A stretch of DNA of 7,462 nucleotides from a bacterium. GTDB taxonomy: Bacteria; Spirochaetota; Spirochaetia; JABEVK01. The notes beneath the pieces were generated by a model that was given only the letters and a program-made list of their open reading frames with translations, ran no database searches and had not been told where the DNA came from. The position numbers and the translations under genes are program-made. This document shows, piece by piece, positions 1-6,877 of this stretch; position 1 is the stretch's first letter; each line of letters opens with the position of its first letter. The stretch spans positions 1-7,462 of the forward strand of contig JAJXVP010000131.1 in NCBI GenBank assembly GCA_021782055.1, in the 5' to 3' direction.

Positions 1-20
1 ATAGGATGAACTGAGGTTTC

Positions 21-49
21 TTGCAAATATTCTCGCTGAAATTTACAAT
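21..49 (+). promoter_or_regulatory. Predicted sigma70 promoter of fumC
   Basis: A -35-like TTGCAA (21-26, 4 of 6 to TTGACA) is separated by exactly 17 nt from a -10-like TACAAT (44-49, 5 of 6 to TATAAT). Transcription would be expected to begin about 7 nt past the -10, at about 56-57, which is where the fumC ATG lies. The message would then have almost no 5' leader, in line with the absence of any Shine-Dalgarno sequence before that ATG. This is pattern matching only. Confidence 0.5.
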
Positions 50-56
50 CTTTCTT

Positions 57-1451
57 ATGCCAGAAACACGTTTAGAAGCCGATTCCATGGGGAACATCCC
101 CGTAGAGGCCTCCCGCTACTGGGGGGCCCAGACCGAACGCGCCCGGTTGAACTTTCAAGTTTCACCGTATCGCGCTCCGCAACCTTTTCTTAGGGCGTTG
201 TGCGCCGTCAAGGGGGCCTACGCCCAAGCCAACCAAGAGTTAGGAGTTTTGGATCACCGTTTGGCCTTGGCGGTTTTGCAAGCCGCCCGTGAAGCCCAAG
301 AGGGTAACTTTGACGAAGAGTTCCCCCTCGATGTGTTTCAGACAGGGAGCGGCACCAGCTGGAACATGAATGCAAACGAAGTTTTGGCGGGCCGCGCCAA
401 CGAGATCCTCACGGGTAAACGAGGGGGAAAGGCCCCCGTGCACCCCAACGATCATGTGAACGCAGGGCAATCGTCGAACGATGTGATTCCTGCGGTTCTG
501 AATATTTCGTGCCGTTTAGAAACAGAACGGCTTTGCCAGGCCCTAGAAGGGCTGGCTGTGGCGTTTGAATCCAAAGCGAACGAGTTTTCGACCGTGATCA
601 AACTGGGGCGGACGCACCTGCAAGATGCCGTTCCCATGACGCTGGGGCAAGAAGTCGGGGCTTGGGCCCGCCAAGTACGGCTGGCGGTCGAGCGGCTACG
701 TGGGGTTTACCCCCACCTCGAAGAGCTGGCCTTGGGCGGTACGGCCCTAGGTACGGGCCTTAATGCTCCCGCCGCTCTGGCGCCCCGAGCGATTGCTCAG
801 CTGGCACAACTGTACGGCGTTCCTTTTCGTCAGGCCGAAAATCTCTTTGAAGCGATTTCGGCGCGGGATGCTCAGGTGGAGCTGATGGGTGCCCTCAACA
901 GCACGGCGGTTTCGCTGATGAAAATTGGTAATGACTTGCGGCTTTTGTCCAGCGGACCTCGGACAGGGTTTGGCGAAGTTCTGCTTCCCAGCCTTCAGCC
1001 AGGAAGTTCCATCATGCCCGGCAAGGTGAACCCTGTCATGCTCGAGGTTTTGATTCAAGCTTGTGCGCACGTGATGGGCGTGGCGGTAACGGCGACCATT
1101 GCCGGACAAAACTCGCCGCTTCAGCTGAACATCATGATGCCTCTGCTGGCGCACGAAATCTTATCGTCGTTAGATTTGCTGACCCGAACGGTTCAGGCTG
1201 TCAACGACAGGTGCATTCAAGGGTTGGTGGCCGACCGACAACACTGTGAAGCGCAAGTCGAGCGCTCCCTGGCGTTAGTGACAGCCTTGGCTCCCGTTAT
1301 TGGGTATGACAAAGCGGCGCAAGTTTCTAAGACGGCACTGGCCTCGGGAAAGACTTTACGCGAGGTTTTGCGGGACGAGGGGCTCCTTACCGGCGACGTC
1401 GAAGCGTTACTCGACCCTCGAACGATGCTGGGCCCCGGGCAACAGGCATGA
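57..1451 (+). CDS. fumC: Class II fumarate hydratase (fumarase C)
   Basis: This enzyme reversibly hydrates fumarate to L-malate in the TCA cycle; it is a cytosolic, iron-independent homotetramer of the fumarase/aspartase superfamily. The 464-residue product is close to E. coli FumC (467) and co-linear with it from the first residues (DSMG near 10, WGAQT shortly after). Visible active-site elements are TGSGT (S98, T100), HPNDHVN from H129, SSNDV, GRTHLQD with the catalytic-base His at 187, and the mobile signature loop GSSIMPGKVNP at 316-326 with catalytic Ser318. Gly in MPGKVNP and His in GRTH favour fumarase over aspartase (MPAKVNP, GRTQ). Trp102 follows TGSGTS where E. coli has Ser. The start at 57 is chosen because it matches the family N-terminus; an in-frame TTG at 21 has a GAGG 4 nt upstream but would add 12 atypical residues and lies in the predicted -35 box. 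The stop overlaps the next gene by 4 nt. Confidence 0.94.
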   Translation: MPETRLEADSMGNIPVEASRYWGAQTERARLNFQVSPYRAPQPFLRALCAVKGAYAQANQELGVLDHRLALAVLQAAREAQEGNFDEEFPLDVFQTGSGTSWNMNANEVLAGRANEILTGKRGGKAPVHPNDHVNAGQSSNDVIPAVLNISCRLETERLCQALEGLAVAFESKANEFSTVIKLGRTHLQDAVPMTLGQEVGAWARQVRLAVERLRGVYPHLEELALGGTALGTGLNAPAALAPRAIAQLAQLYGVPFRQAENLFEAISARDAQVELMGALNSTAVSLMKIGNDLRLLSSGPRTGFGEVLLPSLQPGSSIMPGKVNPVMLEVLIQACAHVMGVAVTATIAGQNSPLQLNIMMPLLAHEILSSLDLLTRTVQAVNDRCIQGLVADRQHCEAQVERSLALVTALAPVIGYDKAAQVSKTALASGKTLREVLRDEGLLTGDVEALLDPRTMLGPGQQA

Positions 1452-2392
1452 GGTTAGGGCACCTGCTTTTTGCAGGGCTTATGACGTTCTTAGGGGTAGG
1501 TTCGGTCGAGGGGCAATCTGTGCTTCAGTGGAAGGGGCTAACGCTCGCCACGTACAACGATAACTCGCCGTATCTGTACTGGACCCCTGACGGCAACCTT
1601 AATGTCGGCGTTGGCCGGGGGGCCGACGACCAATTTACGGCGGGTGGGTTGGTCAGCGCGCAGGCGAAAGTACGCTCTCGTTGGGCAGACGCTCTGAGTC
1701 TGTCACTCAACTATGCCCTGTATACTGACGACCAGTATTACAGTATTGGGGCAATAGGGGTTCCTACGCATCCGGCTTGGCGCGAAGATGTGTTGTCGTT
1801 TTTGACGCAGACGCAAAAAGTTTTCGGCCCCTGGTCGCTGTACACGGGGGCAGGGGTTCTGCTTCGGGGCAACCTGGGGGGCCAGACCCTTCAAGATTCG
1901 GTACACCTGACCATCAACGATCAGACCTTCAACCTCCCCTATGCCTCGTTTGGTATCGGGCCGCTAGTGAGCGCCGGGGTGTCGTACGACGCCTGGGCCT
2001 TTCGCTACCGCCAGTGGTCGGGGCAGGTCAGTGGGTGGGTTCGTGGGGTTTGGGATGTGCTGGGGGTGGGCAACTCTCAAGCGGATTTTTTGGCTCGGGC
2101 ACAGATTTTTACGGGAGCGGTGAGCTTTGATCTGAGTGCCGGGTGGCGTGCCTCGCACCCCGGCGTCGAAGCGTTTTTAGCATCAATGTATTCGGGCGGC
2201 TTTTTTGAAGACGCCAGCCTGAACTTTGACTTGGGCGGCTTTTCGTTCCGCGCCGGGTACGCGGTGAACCCCTATGGCGCGGCACCTATTTCGCAATACC
2301 CGGCGTATCATGACATGAACCAGGAGTTCCACTGGTCGGTGACCTGGGGAACGGAGGACCCGCTTCCGTGGATCCTCCGGTTTTACCCTTAA
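1448..2392 (+). CDS. Probable outer-membrane beta-barrel, LpxR-like lipid A deacylase family
   Basis: The 314-residue product begins with a signal peptide (MRLG, hydrophobic core, likely cut after G22 before QSV), followed by alternating aromatic/hydrophobic strands and many Gly, Trp and Tyr residues, as in an outer-membrane barrel. I relate it to LpxR, the enzyme that removes the 3'-acyloxyacyl group of lipid A in the outer membrane. An Asn-Asp pair (N37-D38) is followed by DDQFTAG (T64), resembling the family's D-x-x-YTNG, and by LGGQTLQDSVH, where Q149 and H153 match the family's Q-x3-H. The N-to-H distance of 116 residues is close to 113 in Salmonella LpxR (N9, H122 mature numbering, from memory), and overall length is similar (about 319). 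The position six after the His is Gln, where I recall Glu in LpxR. The chain ends in Pro after Tyr, not the usual aromatic last residue. Its ATG overlaps the fumC stop (ATGA), implying translational coupling. Barrel assignment is fairly secure; the enzyme family is inference. Confidence 0.6.
   Translation: MRLGHLLFAGLMTFLGVGSVEGQSVLQWKGLTLATYNDNSPYLYWTPDGNLNVGVGRGADDQFTAGGLVSAQAKVRSRWADALSLSLNYALYTDDQYYSIGAIGVPTHPAWREDVLSFLTQTQKVFGPWSLYTGAGVLLRGNLGGQTLQDSVHLTINDQTFNLPYASFGIGPLVSAGVSYDAWAFRYRQWSGQVSGWVRGVWDVLGVGNSQADFLARAQIFTGAVSFDLSAGWRASHPGVEAFLASMYSGGFFEDASLNFDLGGFSFRAGYAVNPYGAAPISQYPAYHDMNQEFHWSVTWGTEDPLPWILRFYP
2352..2384 (+). terminator. Weak terminator-like hairpin at the end of the LpxR-like gene
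   Basis: CGGAGGA (2352-2358) pairs perfectly with TCCTCCG (2373-2379) around a 14-nt loop, followed by G and a run of four T (2381-2384). It lies within the last codons of the barrel gene, facing the convergent serA. The T tract is short, and on the minus strand no T run follows, so this is at best a weak terminator for the rightward pair. No better candidate is visible in the 27-nt gap 2393-2419. Confidence 0.25.
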
Positions 2393-2419
2393 AAGTGGGG
2401 CTCGCGCTTCTTTTCGATC

Positions 2420-3595
2420 TTACAGGCAGTTTTCGATGATGCGTACCAGAAGAACGCCTTCGATGGCCTTCAGTTCATCCTTGAGGTCCGCGGGCAGAGC
2501 ACCCGACAGGTCGATGATGTTGTAGGCGACTTCGCCCTTGTTGCGGTTGAGCATGTCGTCGATGTTGAGCTTGTGTTTGGCCAACACGGCGGTAATCTGA
2601 CCCACCATGTTCGGGACGTTCTTGTTGGCAATGGTCAGGCGGGTCTTGCCCGTCGGTGCCATCTCGGCGGCGGGAAAGTTCACGCTGTTCTTAATGTTGC
2701 CCCGTTCCAGGTAATCGCGGATTTCATCGGCGGCCATGACAGCGCAGTTGTCCTCGGCTTCGGGGGTCGAAGCGCCCAGGTGGGGAATACAGATGATGCC
2801 TTCCACGCCCAAAAGCTCTTCTTCGGGCAGGTCGGTGATATACCCACCCAAGCGGCCCGACGCCAGCTCGGCCTTCATCGCCGCATTGTCCACGAGGCCC
2901 GAGCGGCTCAGGTTGATGATGCGAGCCCCTTTCTTGGTGCGAGCCAGGCGTTCTTTGTTGAACAGACCCTTGGTTTCGGGGGTTAGGGGAACGTGGATGG
3001 TGATGTAATCGGATTCAGCGACCAGAGCGTCTAGGCTAGCGGCTTTGCGGACGTTGGTGTTGAGCTTCCAGGCGGCTTCGATGCTCAGGTAGGGGTCGTA
3101 GCCAATGACGGTCATGCCCAAGGCAACGGCGGCGTTGGCCGTCAGGACACCCACGGCACCCAGGCCGATGACACCCAGGGTCTTGCCCTGAATCTCGGGG
3201 CCGACAAACTGGGCCTTGCCCTTTTCGACCAGCTCGGGAACTTCGTCACCCTTGCCTTTGAGGGCCTGTGTCCAGGCTAGACCCTGAACAATCTTGCGGC
3301 TAGAGAGCAACATGGCGGCAAGCACCAGCTCTTTGACGGCGTTGGCATTGGCGCCGGGGGTGTTGAACACCACGATGCCCTTTTCGGTGCATTTGGCGAT
3401 CGGAATGTTGTTGGTGCCGGCGCCGGCGCGGGCGATGGCCATCAGGCTTGTGGGCAGGTCGAGGTTGTGCATGTCCTGACTGCGGACAAGGATGGCGTCG
3501 GGGTTGACGATTTCGCTGGCGGTTTCGTAGTTGTCGCGGGGTAAGCGGTCCAAGCCGCAGGCGGCGATCTTGTTTAAAGTTTGAATCTTATACAT
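2420..3595 (-). CDS. serA: D-3-phosphoglycerate dehydrogenase
   Basis: The enzyme oxidises 3-phosphoglycerate to 3-phosphohydroxypyruvate with NAD, the first step of phosphorylated serine synthesis in the cytosol. The 391-residue product has the D-isomer-specific 2-hydroxyacid dehydrogenase fold: substrate domain (about 1-95 and 290-315) with RAGAGTNNI (56-64), a Rossmann domain with GLGAVG (144-149) and acidic D167 for NAD ribose binding, NLSRSGLVD with catalytic Arg231, the acidic E258-E260 stretch, and PHLGAST with catalytic His272. A C-terminal ACT domain (about 322-391) is present, a likely site for serine feedback. It is the short form, lacking the extra intervening domain of long SerA proteins. 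ATG at 3595 is chosen for its AAGGAG 6 nt upstream; longer in-frame starts would run into serC. It follows serC by 13 nt as the second gene of a two-gene operon catalysing consecutive steps. Confidence 0.95.
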   Translation of the reverse strand: MYKIQTLNKIAACGLDRLPRDNYETASEIVNPDAILVRSQDMHNLDLPTSLMAIARAGAGTNNIPIAKCTEKGIVVFNTPGANANAVKELVLAAMLLSSRKIVQGLAWTQALKGKGDEVPELVEKGKAQFVGPEIQGKTLGVIGLGAVGVLTANAAVALGMTVIGYDPYLSIEAAWKLNTNVRKAASLDALVAESDYITIHVPLTPETKGLFNKERLARTKKGARIINLSRSGLVDNAAMKAELASGRLGGYITDLPEEELLGVEGIICIPHLGASTPEAEDNCAVMAADEIRDYLERGNIKNSVNFPAAEMAPTGKTRLTIANKNVPNMVGQITAVLAKHKLNIDDMLNRNKGEVAYNIIDLSGALPADLKDELKAIEGVLLVRIIENCL

Positions 3596-3601
3596 GGGGT
3601 A

Positions 3602-3607
3602 CTCCTT
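3602..3607 (-). promoter_or_regulatory. Ribosome-binding site of serA
   Basis: Read on the minus strand, AAGGAG lies 6 nt before the ATG at 3595, within the 13-nt gap after the serC TAA. It decides the serA start: the reading frame is open further upstream, but that extension overlaps serC and does not match the family. Confidence 0.85.
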
Positions 3608-3608
3608 G

Positions 3609-4700
3609 TTAGGCGTTGTTCTTCTCAAAGGCTTTCAGGAAATCGACCAGCTTTTTTACGCCGTCGACGGGCATAGCGTTGTAGATACTGGCACGCATTC
3701 CGCCCACGGAACGGTGTCCGGCGAGGTTCACCAAGCCCACGGCTTCGGATTCTTTCACAAACTTCTTGTTCATGGCTTCGCCGGCTTCGGCCTCGGTGAT
3801 GCGGGTCAAGAAAGGCACGTTCATCAGTGAGCGGTCTTTTTTCTCGACGGGGCTGTAAAAGAACTTGGACTGATCCAGGTAGTCGTACAGGATCTTGGCT
3901 TTTTCAGCGTTGCGAGCGAAAAGCGCCTTTGTTCCGCCGTTTTCTTTGATCCACTCAAGGACCAGACCAACGATATAAATCGAGTAGCACGGCGGGGTAT
4001 TGAACATCGAGCCACTGTCGGCATGAACTTTAAAGTCGAGCATCGCGGGGAGCCCGGCGGGAATGCGGTCCATAAAATCTTTGCGGACGATGGTCAAGTT
4101 GACGCCGGCAGGTCCCAAGTTCTTTTGGGCACCAGCAAAAACCAGGGCGAACTTGTTGATGTCCAGCGGTTCAGAAAGAATGCCAGAAGAAATATCGGCA
4201 ATTAAAGGAACCTTGACGTCGGGCAGGGTGTGGTACTGGGTACCTTCGATGGTGTTGTTGTAGCAGATATAAAAGTAGTCAGCCTCGGGGTCGGTGCCCG
4301 TGATGGGGGGCAGATAAGACCACTTCTTGTCTTTTGAAGAACCGACAACGTTGGCCTTGCCCAGCTTGGCGGCCTCTTCGACAGCCTTTTGGCTCCAGGC
4401 ACCGGTTTGAACAAAATCAGCCTTTTTGTTCTTAGTCATGAAGTTGAGGGGAATCATGTGGAACTGGAGACTGGCTCCGCCTTGAAGGAACAGCACATGG
4501 TAGTCGTCGCTGACCCCCAAAATTTCGCGGGTTAGGTCTTCGGTCTTTTTAATGATGCTTTCGTACTGTTTGGAGCGGTGACTCATCTCCATTACCGACT
4601 GGCCAGAGCCGTTCCAATCGAGCATCTCTTCGGCGGCCTTCTTGAGGACGGGCTCGGGCAGCATGGACGGCCCGGCGGAAAAGTTAAAAACGCGTGCCAT
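3609..4700 (-). CDS. serC: Phosphoserine aminotransferase
   Basis: This PLP enzyme transfers the amino group of glutamate to 3-phosphohydroxypyruvate to give O-phosphoserine, the second step of serine synthesis; the same enzyme class can also act in pyridoxal phosphate synthesis. The product has 363 residues, essentially the length of E. coli SerC (362). It opens with the class-V aminotransferase N-terminus FNFSAGPSMLP (5-15) and shows MEMSHRS (37-43), FLQGGAS (71-77) contacting the cofactor phosphate, the Trp102 stacking position, YNNTIEGT (147-154), ADISSGILS with the PLP-pairing Asp169, and FAGAQKNLGPAG with Schiff-base Lys193. Near the C-terminus GHRSVGGMRASIYN matches the substrate-binding end of the family. 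ATG 4700 has AGGAGG 8 nt upstream. It is the first gene of the serC-serA operon and diverges from hom. No serB is present in the window. Confidence 0.96.
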   Translation of the reverse strand: MARVFNFSAGPSMLPEPVLKKAAEEMLDWNGSGQSVMEMSHRSKQYESIIKKTEDLTREILGVSDDYHVLFLQGGASLQFHMIPLNFMTKNKKADFVQTGAWSQKAVEEAAKLGKANVVGSSKDKKWSYLPPITGTDPEADYFYICYNNTIEGTQYHTLPDVKVPLIADISSGILSEPLDINKFALVFAGAQKNLGPAGVNLTIVRKDFMDRIPAGLPAMLDFKVHADSGSMFNTPPCYSIYIVGLVLEWIKENGGTKALFARNAEKAKILYDYLDQSKFFYSPVEKKDRSLMNVPFLTRITEAEAGEAMNKKFVKESEAVGLVNLAGHRSVGGMRASIYNAMPVDGVKKLVDFLKAFEKNNA

Positions 4701-4708
4701 GATCAGCA

Positions 4709-4714
4709 CCTCCT
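4709..4714 (-). promoter_or_regulatory. Strong ribosome-binding site of serC
   Basis: On the minus strand AGGAGG sits 8 nt before the ATG at 4700, a near-ideal Shine-Dalgarno site. It fixes the serC start; the frame stays open to 4754, but those 18 extra codons would contain this site and the predicted promoter. The predicted transcription start falls immediately upstream, giving a leader of about 15 nt. Confidence 0.85.
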
Positions 4715-4721
4715 GAAAGCG

Positions 4722-4750
4722 AGTATACGGACCCGAAGGCTCCCCGTCGA
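4722..4750 (-). promoter_or_regulatory. Predicted sigma70 promoter of the serC-serA operon
   Basis: Read on the minus strand, a -35-like TCGACG (4750-4745, 4 of 6) is followed after 17 nt by a good -10, TATACT (4727-4722, 5 of 6). Transcription should start near 4715. The -35 lies 2 nt from the edge of the 11-bp inverted repeat at 4753-4776, so a protein bound there would touch or block RNA polymerase at this promoter. Confidence 0.55.
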
Positions 4751-4752
4751 GC

Positions 4753-4776
4753 AACCTGTTAAATTTTTAACAGGTT
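4753..4776. repeat. Perfect 11-bp inverted repeat, probable shared operator between serC and hom
   Basis: The arm AACCTGTTAAA (4753-4763) is repeated exactly as its reverse complement at 4766-4776 around a 2-nt TT centre. An AT-rich palindrome of this size in a divergent spacer is typical of a dimeric regulator site. It is unlike an intrinsic terminator: the loop would be too small, the stem is AT-rich, no T tract follows, and neither flanking gene ends here. It abuts the predicted -35 of serC on one side and overlaps the predicted -35 of hom by 2 nt on the other. The cognate regulator is unknown. Confidence 0.75.
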
Positions 4777-4804
4777 AACAACACTCCTTGAGCTCGTTTA
4801 CAAA
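4775..4804 (+). promoter_or_regulatory. Predicted promoter of hom
   Basis: TTAACA (4775-4780, 5 of 6 to TTGACA) is followed after 18 nt by TACAAA (4799-4804, 4 of 6 to TATAAT). Start of transcription would be near 4811, leaving about 32 nt of leader that holds the AGGGGG ribosome-binding site (4832-4837). The first two bases of the -35 are the last two of the inverted repeat, so occupancy of that repeat would be expected to interfere. The -10 match is modest. Confidence 0.45.
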
Positions 4805-4842
4805 AGGCGTTCTTTCTTCTATGGTTCGTCCAGGGGGCGATC

Positions 4843-6114
4843 ATGTCGAAACTTGTCGTGGCGTTAGCGGGTTTGGGGACCATTGGCACAGGTCTGGCCC
4901 GGCTTTTGGCCGAAAATTCTGCGGCACAAGAACGGTTGGTGCTAAAATCCGTTCTAGTTCGTGACGCCAGTAAACCTCGTCCGTTCCTACCGGCTTCGGC
5001 GCGGCTGGTGACCAACCTCGAAGACGTGATTGGTGATCCCGAAATTGATATTGTGGTCGAATTGTGGGGAGGCGTGGATGCCGCGCTACTGTTGTGCCGA
5101 AGCGCTTTGGCGGCGGGCAAGCACGTAGTTACTGCCAATAAAAACCTCCTCGCTGAAAAGGGTCCCGAATTGTTTGCCCTGGCCCGCGAAAAAGGGGTGA
5201 CTATCGGGTTCGAAGCCAGCGTTTGTGCCGGTATTCCCATTATTCGTGTCTTGCGCGAGGCCCTTCGTGCCGAGCGCATCCTTTCGGTAGAAGGCATTGT
5301 AAATGGCACGACAAATTATATCCTTACCCGCATGAGCGAAGCGCACGTCTCGTATGACGAAGCCTTGAAAGAAGCTCAGGAGAAGGGCTACGCCGAACCA
5401 GACCCCACCTATGACGTTACTGGTAAGGACGCCGCCTGCAAGGCCGGAATCTTGGCCAGTCTGGCTTTTGGCAGCTTTGTCGATACCCAGCGTATTCCCA
5501 CCAGCGGTATTTCGACTCTTGATGCCGAAGACGTGCGTCAGGCTGAAGCGATGGGGTACCGTATCAAGCTGATCGCGGCGGGCAGACGCACCGCCTCGGG
5601 GGCCTTGGATGTTGAGGTAGCTCCCGTGTTGTTGCCTCATGATCACCCGTTGGCTTCGGTTCGCCTTGAGTACAACGCCGTCTTGGTCGAAAGTCAGGGC
5701 CTGGGCCGAACCGTGTATTCTGGAAAGGGAGCGGGGCCCGCCCCCACGGCGGTGTCGCTGTTAGCCGATTTGCTTGATGCGGCCGAGGGGCGCGCCCTCC
5801 CGGCCGACGGCTCAGGCTTTACGGCTAAGCCTGCCGCTCTTGAACCTCCTCGTGACCAGATTGACCGCTACTATGTGCACCTGTGTGTTCCCGACAAGCC
5901 CGGGGTGCTAGCCAAGGTTGCCGGTGTTTTGGCTGCTAGTCATGTCAGCCTTGCCAGTGTGCTTCAGCCCGAGGCTGAACCGGATGCCCAAAGCTTCATC
6001 CCTTTGATTATGACCACCCACCGGGCCCGCCGCGAAAACCTTGATGCGGCCCTTACGGAACTAAAAAAAGAAAACTGGGGCAAGCAGGTCGTCCTACGGA
6101 TTCAGGACCGCTAA
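4843..6114 (+). CDS. hom: Homoserine dehydrogenase (monofunctional, with ACT domain)
   Basis: The enzyme reduces aspartate 4-semialdehyde to homoserine with NAD(P)H, the branch point toward threonine and methionine. The 423-residue product has an N-terminal Rossmann domain with GLGTIG (10-15), then VTANKNLL, a conserved cofactor/active-site segment. The catalytic domain shows VNGTTNYIL starting at N154, and GYAEPDPTYDVTGKDAACK, with E185, D191 and D196 at substrate-contacting positions and K200 as the catalytic lysine. A C-terminal ACT domain (about 343-423, with the VPDKPGVLAKVA motif) is the expected site of threonine feedback. There is no fused aspartate kinase. AGGGGG lies 5 nt before the ATG. 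The gene diverges from serC across a spacer with a shared palindrome, and is followed by rlmB after a single base. Confidence 0.95.
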   Translation: MSKLVVALAGLGTIGTGLARLLAENSAAQERLVLKSVLVRDASKPRPFLPASARLVTNLEDVIGDPEIDIVVELWGGVDAALLLCRSALAAGKHVVTANKNLLAEKGPELFALAREKGVTIGFEASVCAGIPIIRVLREALRAERILSVEGIVNGTTNYILTRMSEAHVSYDEALKEAQEKGYAEPDPTYDVTGKDAACKAGILASLAFGSFVDTQRIPTSGISTLDAEDVRQAEAMGYRIKLIAAGRRTASGALDVEVAPVLLPHDHPLASVRLEYNAVLVESQGLGRTVYSGKGAGPAPTAVSLLADLLDAAEGRALPADGSGFTAKPAALEPPRDQIDRYYVHLCVPDKPGVLAKVAGVLAASHVSLASVLQPEAEPDAQSFIPLIMTTHRARRENLDAALTELKKENWGKQVVLRIQDR

Positions 6115-6115
6115 C

Positions 6116-6832
6116 ATGGCCGAAACCCTTTTAAACTTTCACGGAATCGAAGAGACCCTTAAAGAGCCGCCCGCCGGAGCCGCCTTGTACCTCGGTAAGC
6201 GTCATGCCCGGACCGAAGCTTTGGCCGAGCTGGCACGAAAAGGCAAGGTAGCCGTTCAGGTTTTGCCCGAAGAAGAGTTTCGGCGTCGCTTTGGTCCAGA
6301 CGCGCGTGGGGCGGCGCTGGTGTTGCCCGAGGGGCGAAAGACCCGCGAAACCACCTTAGAGAGTGTTTTGTCCAGTGTTGGCGAAAAGGCCCTGGTGGTG
6401 TTGTTGGATGGGGTCACCGACCCGCAGAACTACGGGGCGATTTTGCGCAGTGCCGACCAGTTTGGGGCCGACTTGGTGGTGCTGCCGGCTCGACGATCGG
6501 CTTCGGACACGCCGGCCGTGTATGCCGCCAGCGCCGGAGCGGCTGCCTGGGTTCCGCATGCCATTGTTCCTAACTTGGCGCGAGCCTTGGAACAGCTCAA
6601 ACAGGCAGGTTTTTGGGTGTACGGTGCCGATATGAACGGGGTGAAAGCCCCACAGGCGGGAATGACCGGAAAAGTAGCGCTAGTGCTGGGTGCCGAGGGC
6701 AAGGGGTTGTCACGGCTGGTTCGCGAGTTATGCGACGTGATTGTTTCGATTCCCACCCGGGGACGCCTCGACAGCTTGAATGTTTCGGTTGCCGCTGGGG
6801 TTTTAATGTACGAGGTTCGCCGCGCCGACTAG
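6116..6832 (+). CDS. rlmB: 23S rRNA (guanosine-2'-O-)-methyltransferase, TrmH/SpoU family
   Basis: This SAM-dependent enzyme methylates a ribose 2'-OH in RNA; the best fit is RlmB, acting on G2251 of the 23S rRNA peptidyl-transferase loop. At 238 residues it is near E. coli RlmB (243). An N-terminal SpoU substrate-binding domain (about 5-75, starting FHGIEETL) precedes the knotted SPOUT catalytic domain. Motif 1 is LDGVTDPQNYGAILRSA with N105 and catalytic Arg111; motif 2 is LGAEGKGLS (191-199) with E194; motif 3 is SLNVSVAAGVLMYE with N222 and S224. Motifs 2 and 3 form the trefoil-knot SAM pocket. A related TrmH-family enzyme with a different RNA target cannot be ruled out. One base separates it from the hom stop; AGGA (6104-6107) inside hom is its likely ribosome-binding site, so it is probably translated in concert with hom, though the functions are unrelated. 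Confidence 0.9.
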   Translation: MAETLLNFHGIEETLKEPPAGAALYLGKRHARTEALAELARKGKVAVQVLPEEEFRRRFGPDARGAALVLPEGRKTRETTLESVLSSVGEKALVVLLDGVTDPQNYGAILRSADQFGADLVVLPARRSASDTPAVYAASAGAAAWVPHAIVPNLARALEQLKQAGFWVYGADMNGVKAPQAGMTGKVALVLGAEGKGLSRLVRELCDVIVSIPTRGRLDSLNVSVAAGVLMYEVRRAD

Positions 6833-6855
6833 ACGAAACCTCGTGCCTAGTGTAT

Positions 6856-6876
6856 GTCTCCTCCACGGAGGCAGAC
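6856..6876 (+). promoter_or_regulatory. Hairpin enclosing the ribosome-binding site of the deacetylase gene
   Basis: CCTCC (6860-6864) can pair with the GGAGG (6867-6871) that serves as the Shine-Dalgarno for the TTG at 6878, with the innermost pair opening to leave a CACG loop. GTCT (6856-6859) extends the stem with AGAC (6873-6876), leaving C6872 bulged. The structure would hide the ribosome-binding site. It is not a terminator, since only three T follow and they run into the start codon. Confidence 0.45.
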
Positions 6877-6877
6877 T

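Noticed and set aside
21..56. TTG at 21 as the fumC start, with GAGG at 13-16
   Set aside because: It would add 12 residues not seen in the family, while the ATG at 57 aligns with the E. coli FumC N-terminus; the TTG is better read as part of a -35 box.
747..1154. Open frame of 135 codons on the minus strand inside fumC
   Set aside because: It is antisense to conserved fumarase motifs, including the GSS signature loop, and is rich in His, Arg and Gln like a shadow frame.
3416..3430. GC-rich palindromic run GCCGGCGCCGGC
   Set aside because: It encodes the conserved RAGAGTNN segment of SerA (Ala/Gly codons), so the symmetry follows from the protein sequence.
4753..4776. Inverted repeat read as an intrinsic terminator
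   Set aside because: It lies between two divergent gene starts, is AT-rich, has only a 2-nt centre and no T tract.
4767..5309. Long open frame on the minus strand opposite the hom start
   Set aside because: It is antisense to well-conserved hom sequence, has no family resemblance and shows the Ser/Arg/Thr-rich composition of a shadow frame.
5086..5646. Open frame of 186 codons on the minus strand inside hom
   Set aside because: It is antisense to the catalytic domain of hom and resembles no known protein; explained by codon composition.
6854..6877. ATG at 6854 as the deacetylase start
   Set aside because: No Shine-Dalgarno precedes it, and its first eight codons would overlay the GGAGG that is correctly spaced for the TTG at 6878; the signal peptide is also cleaner from 6878.
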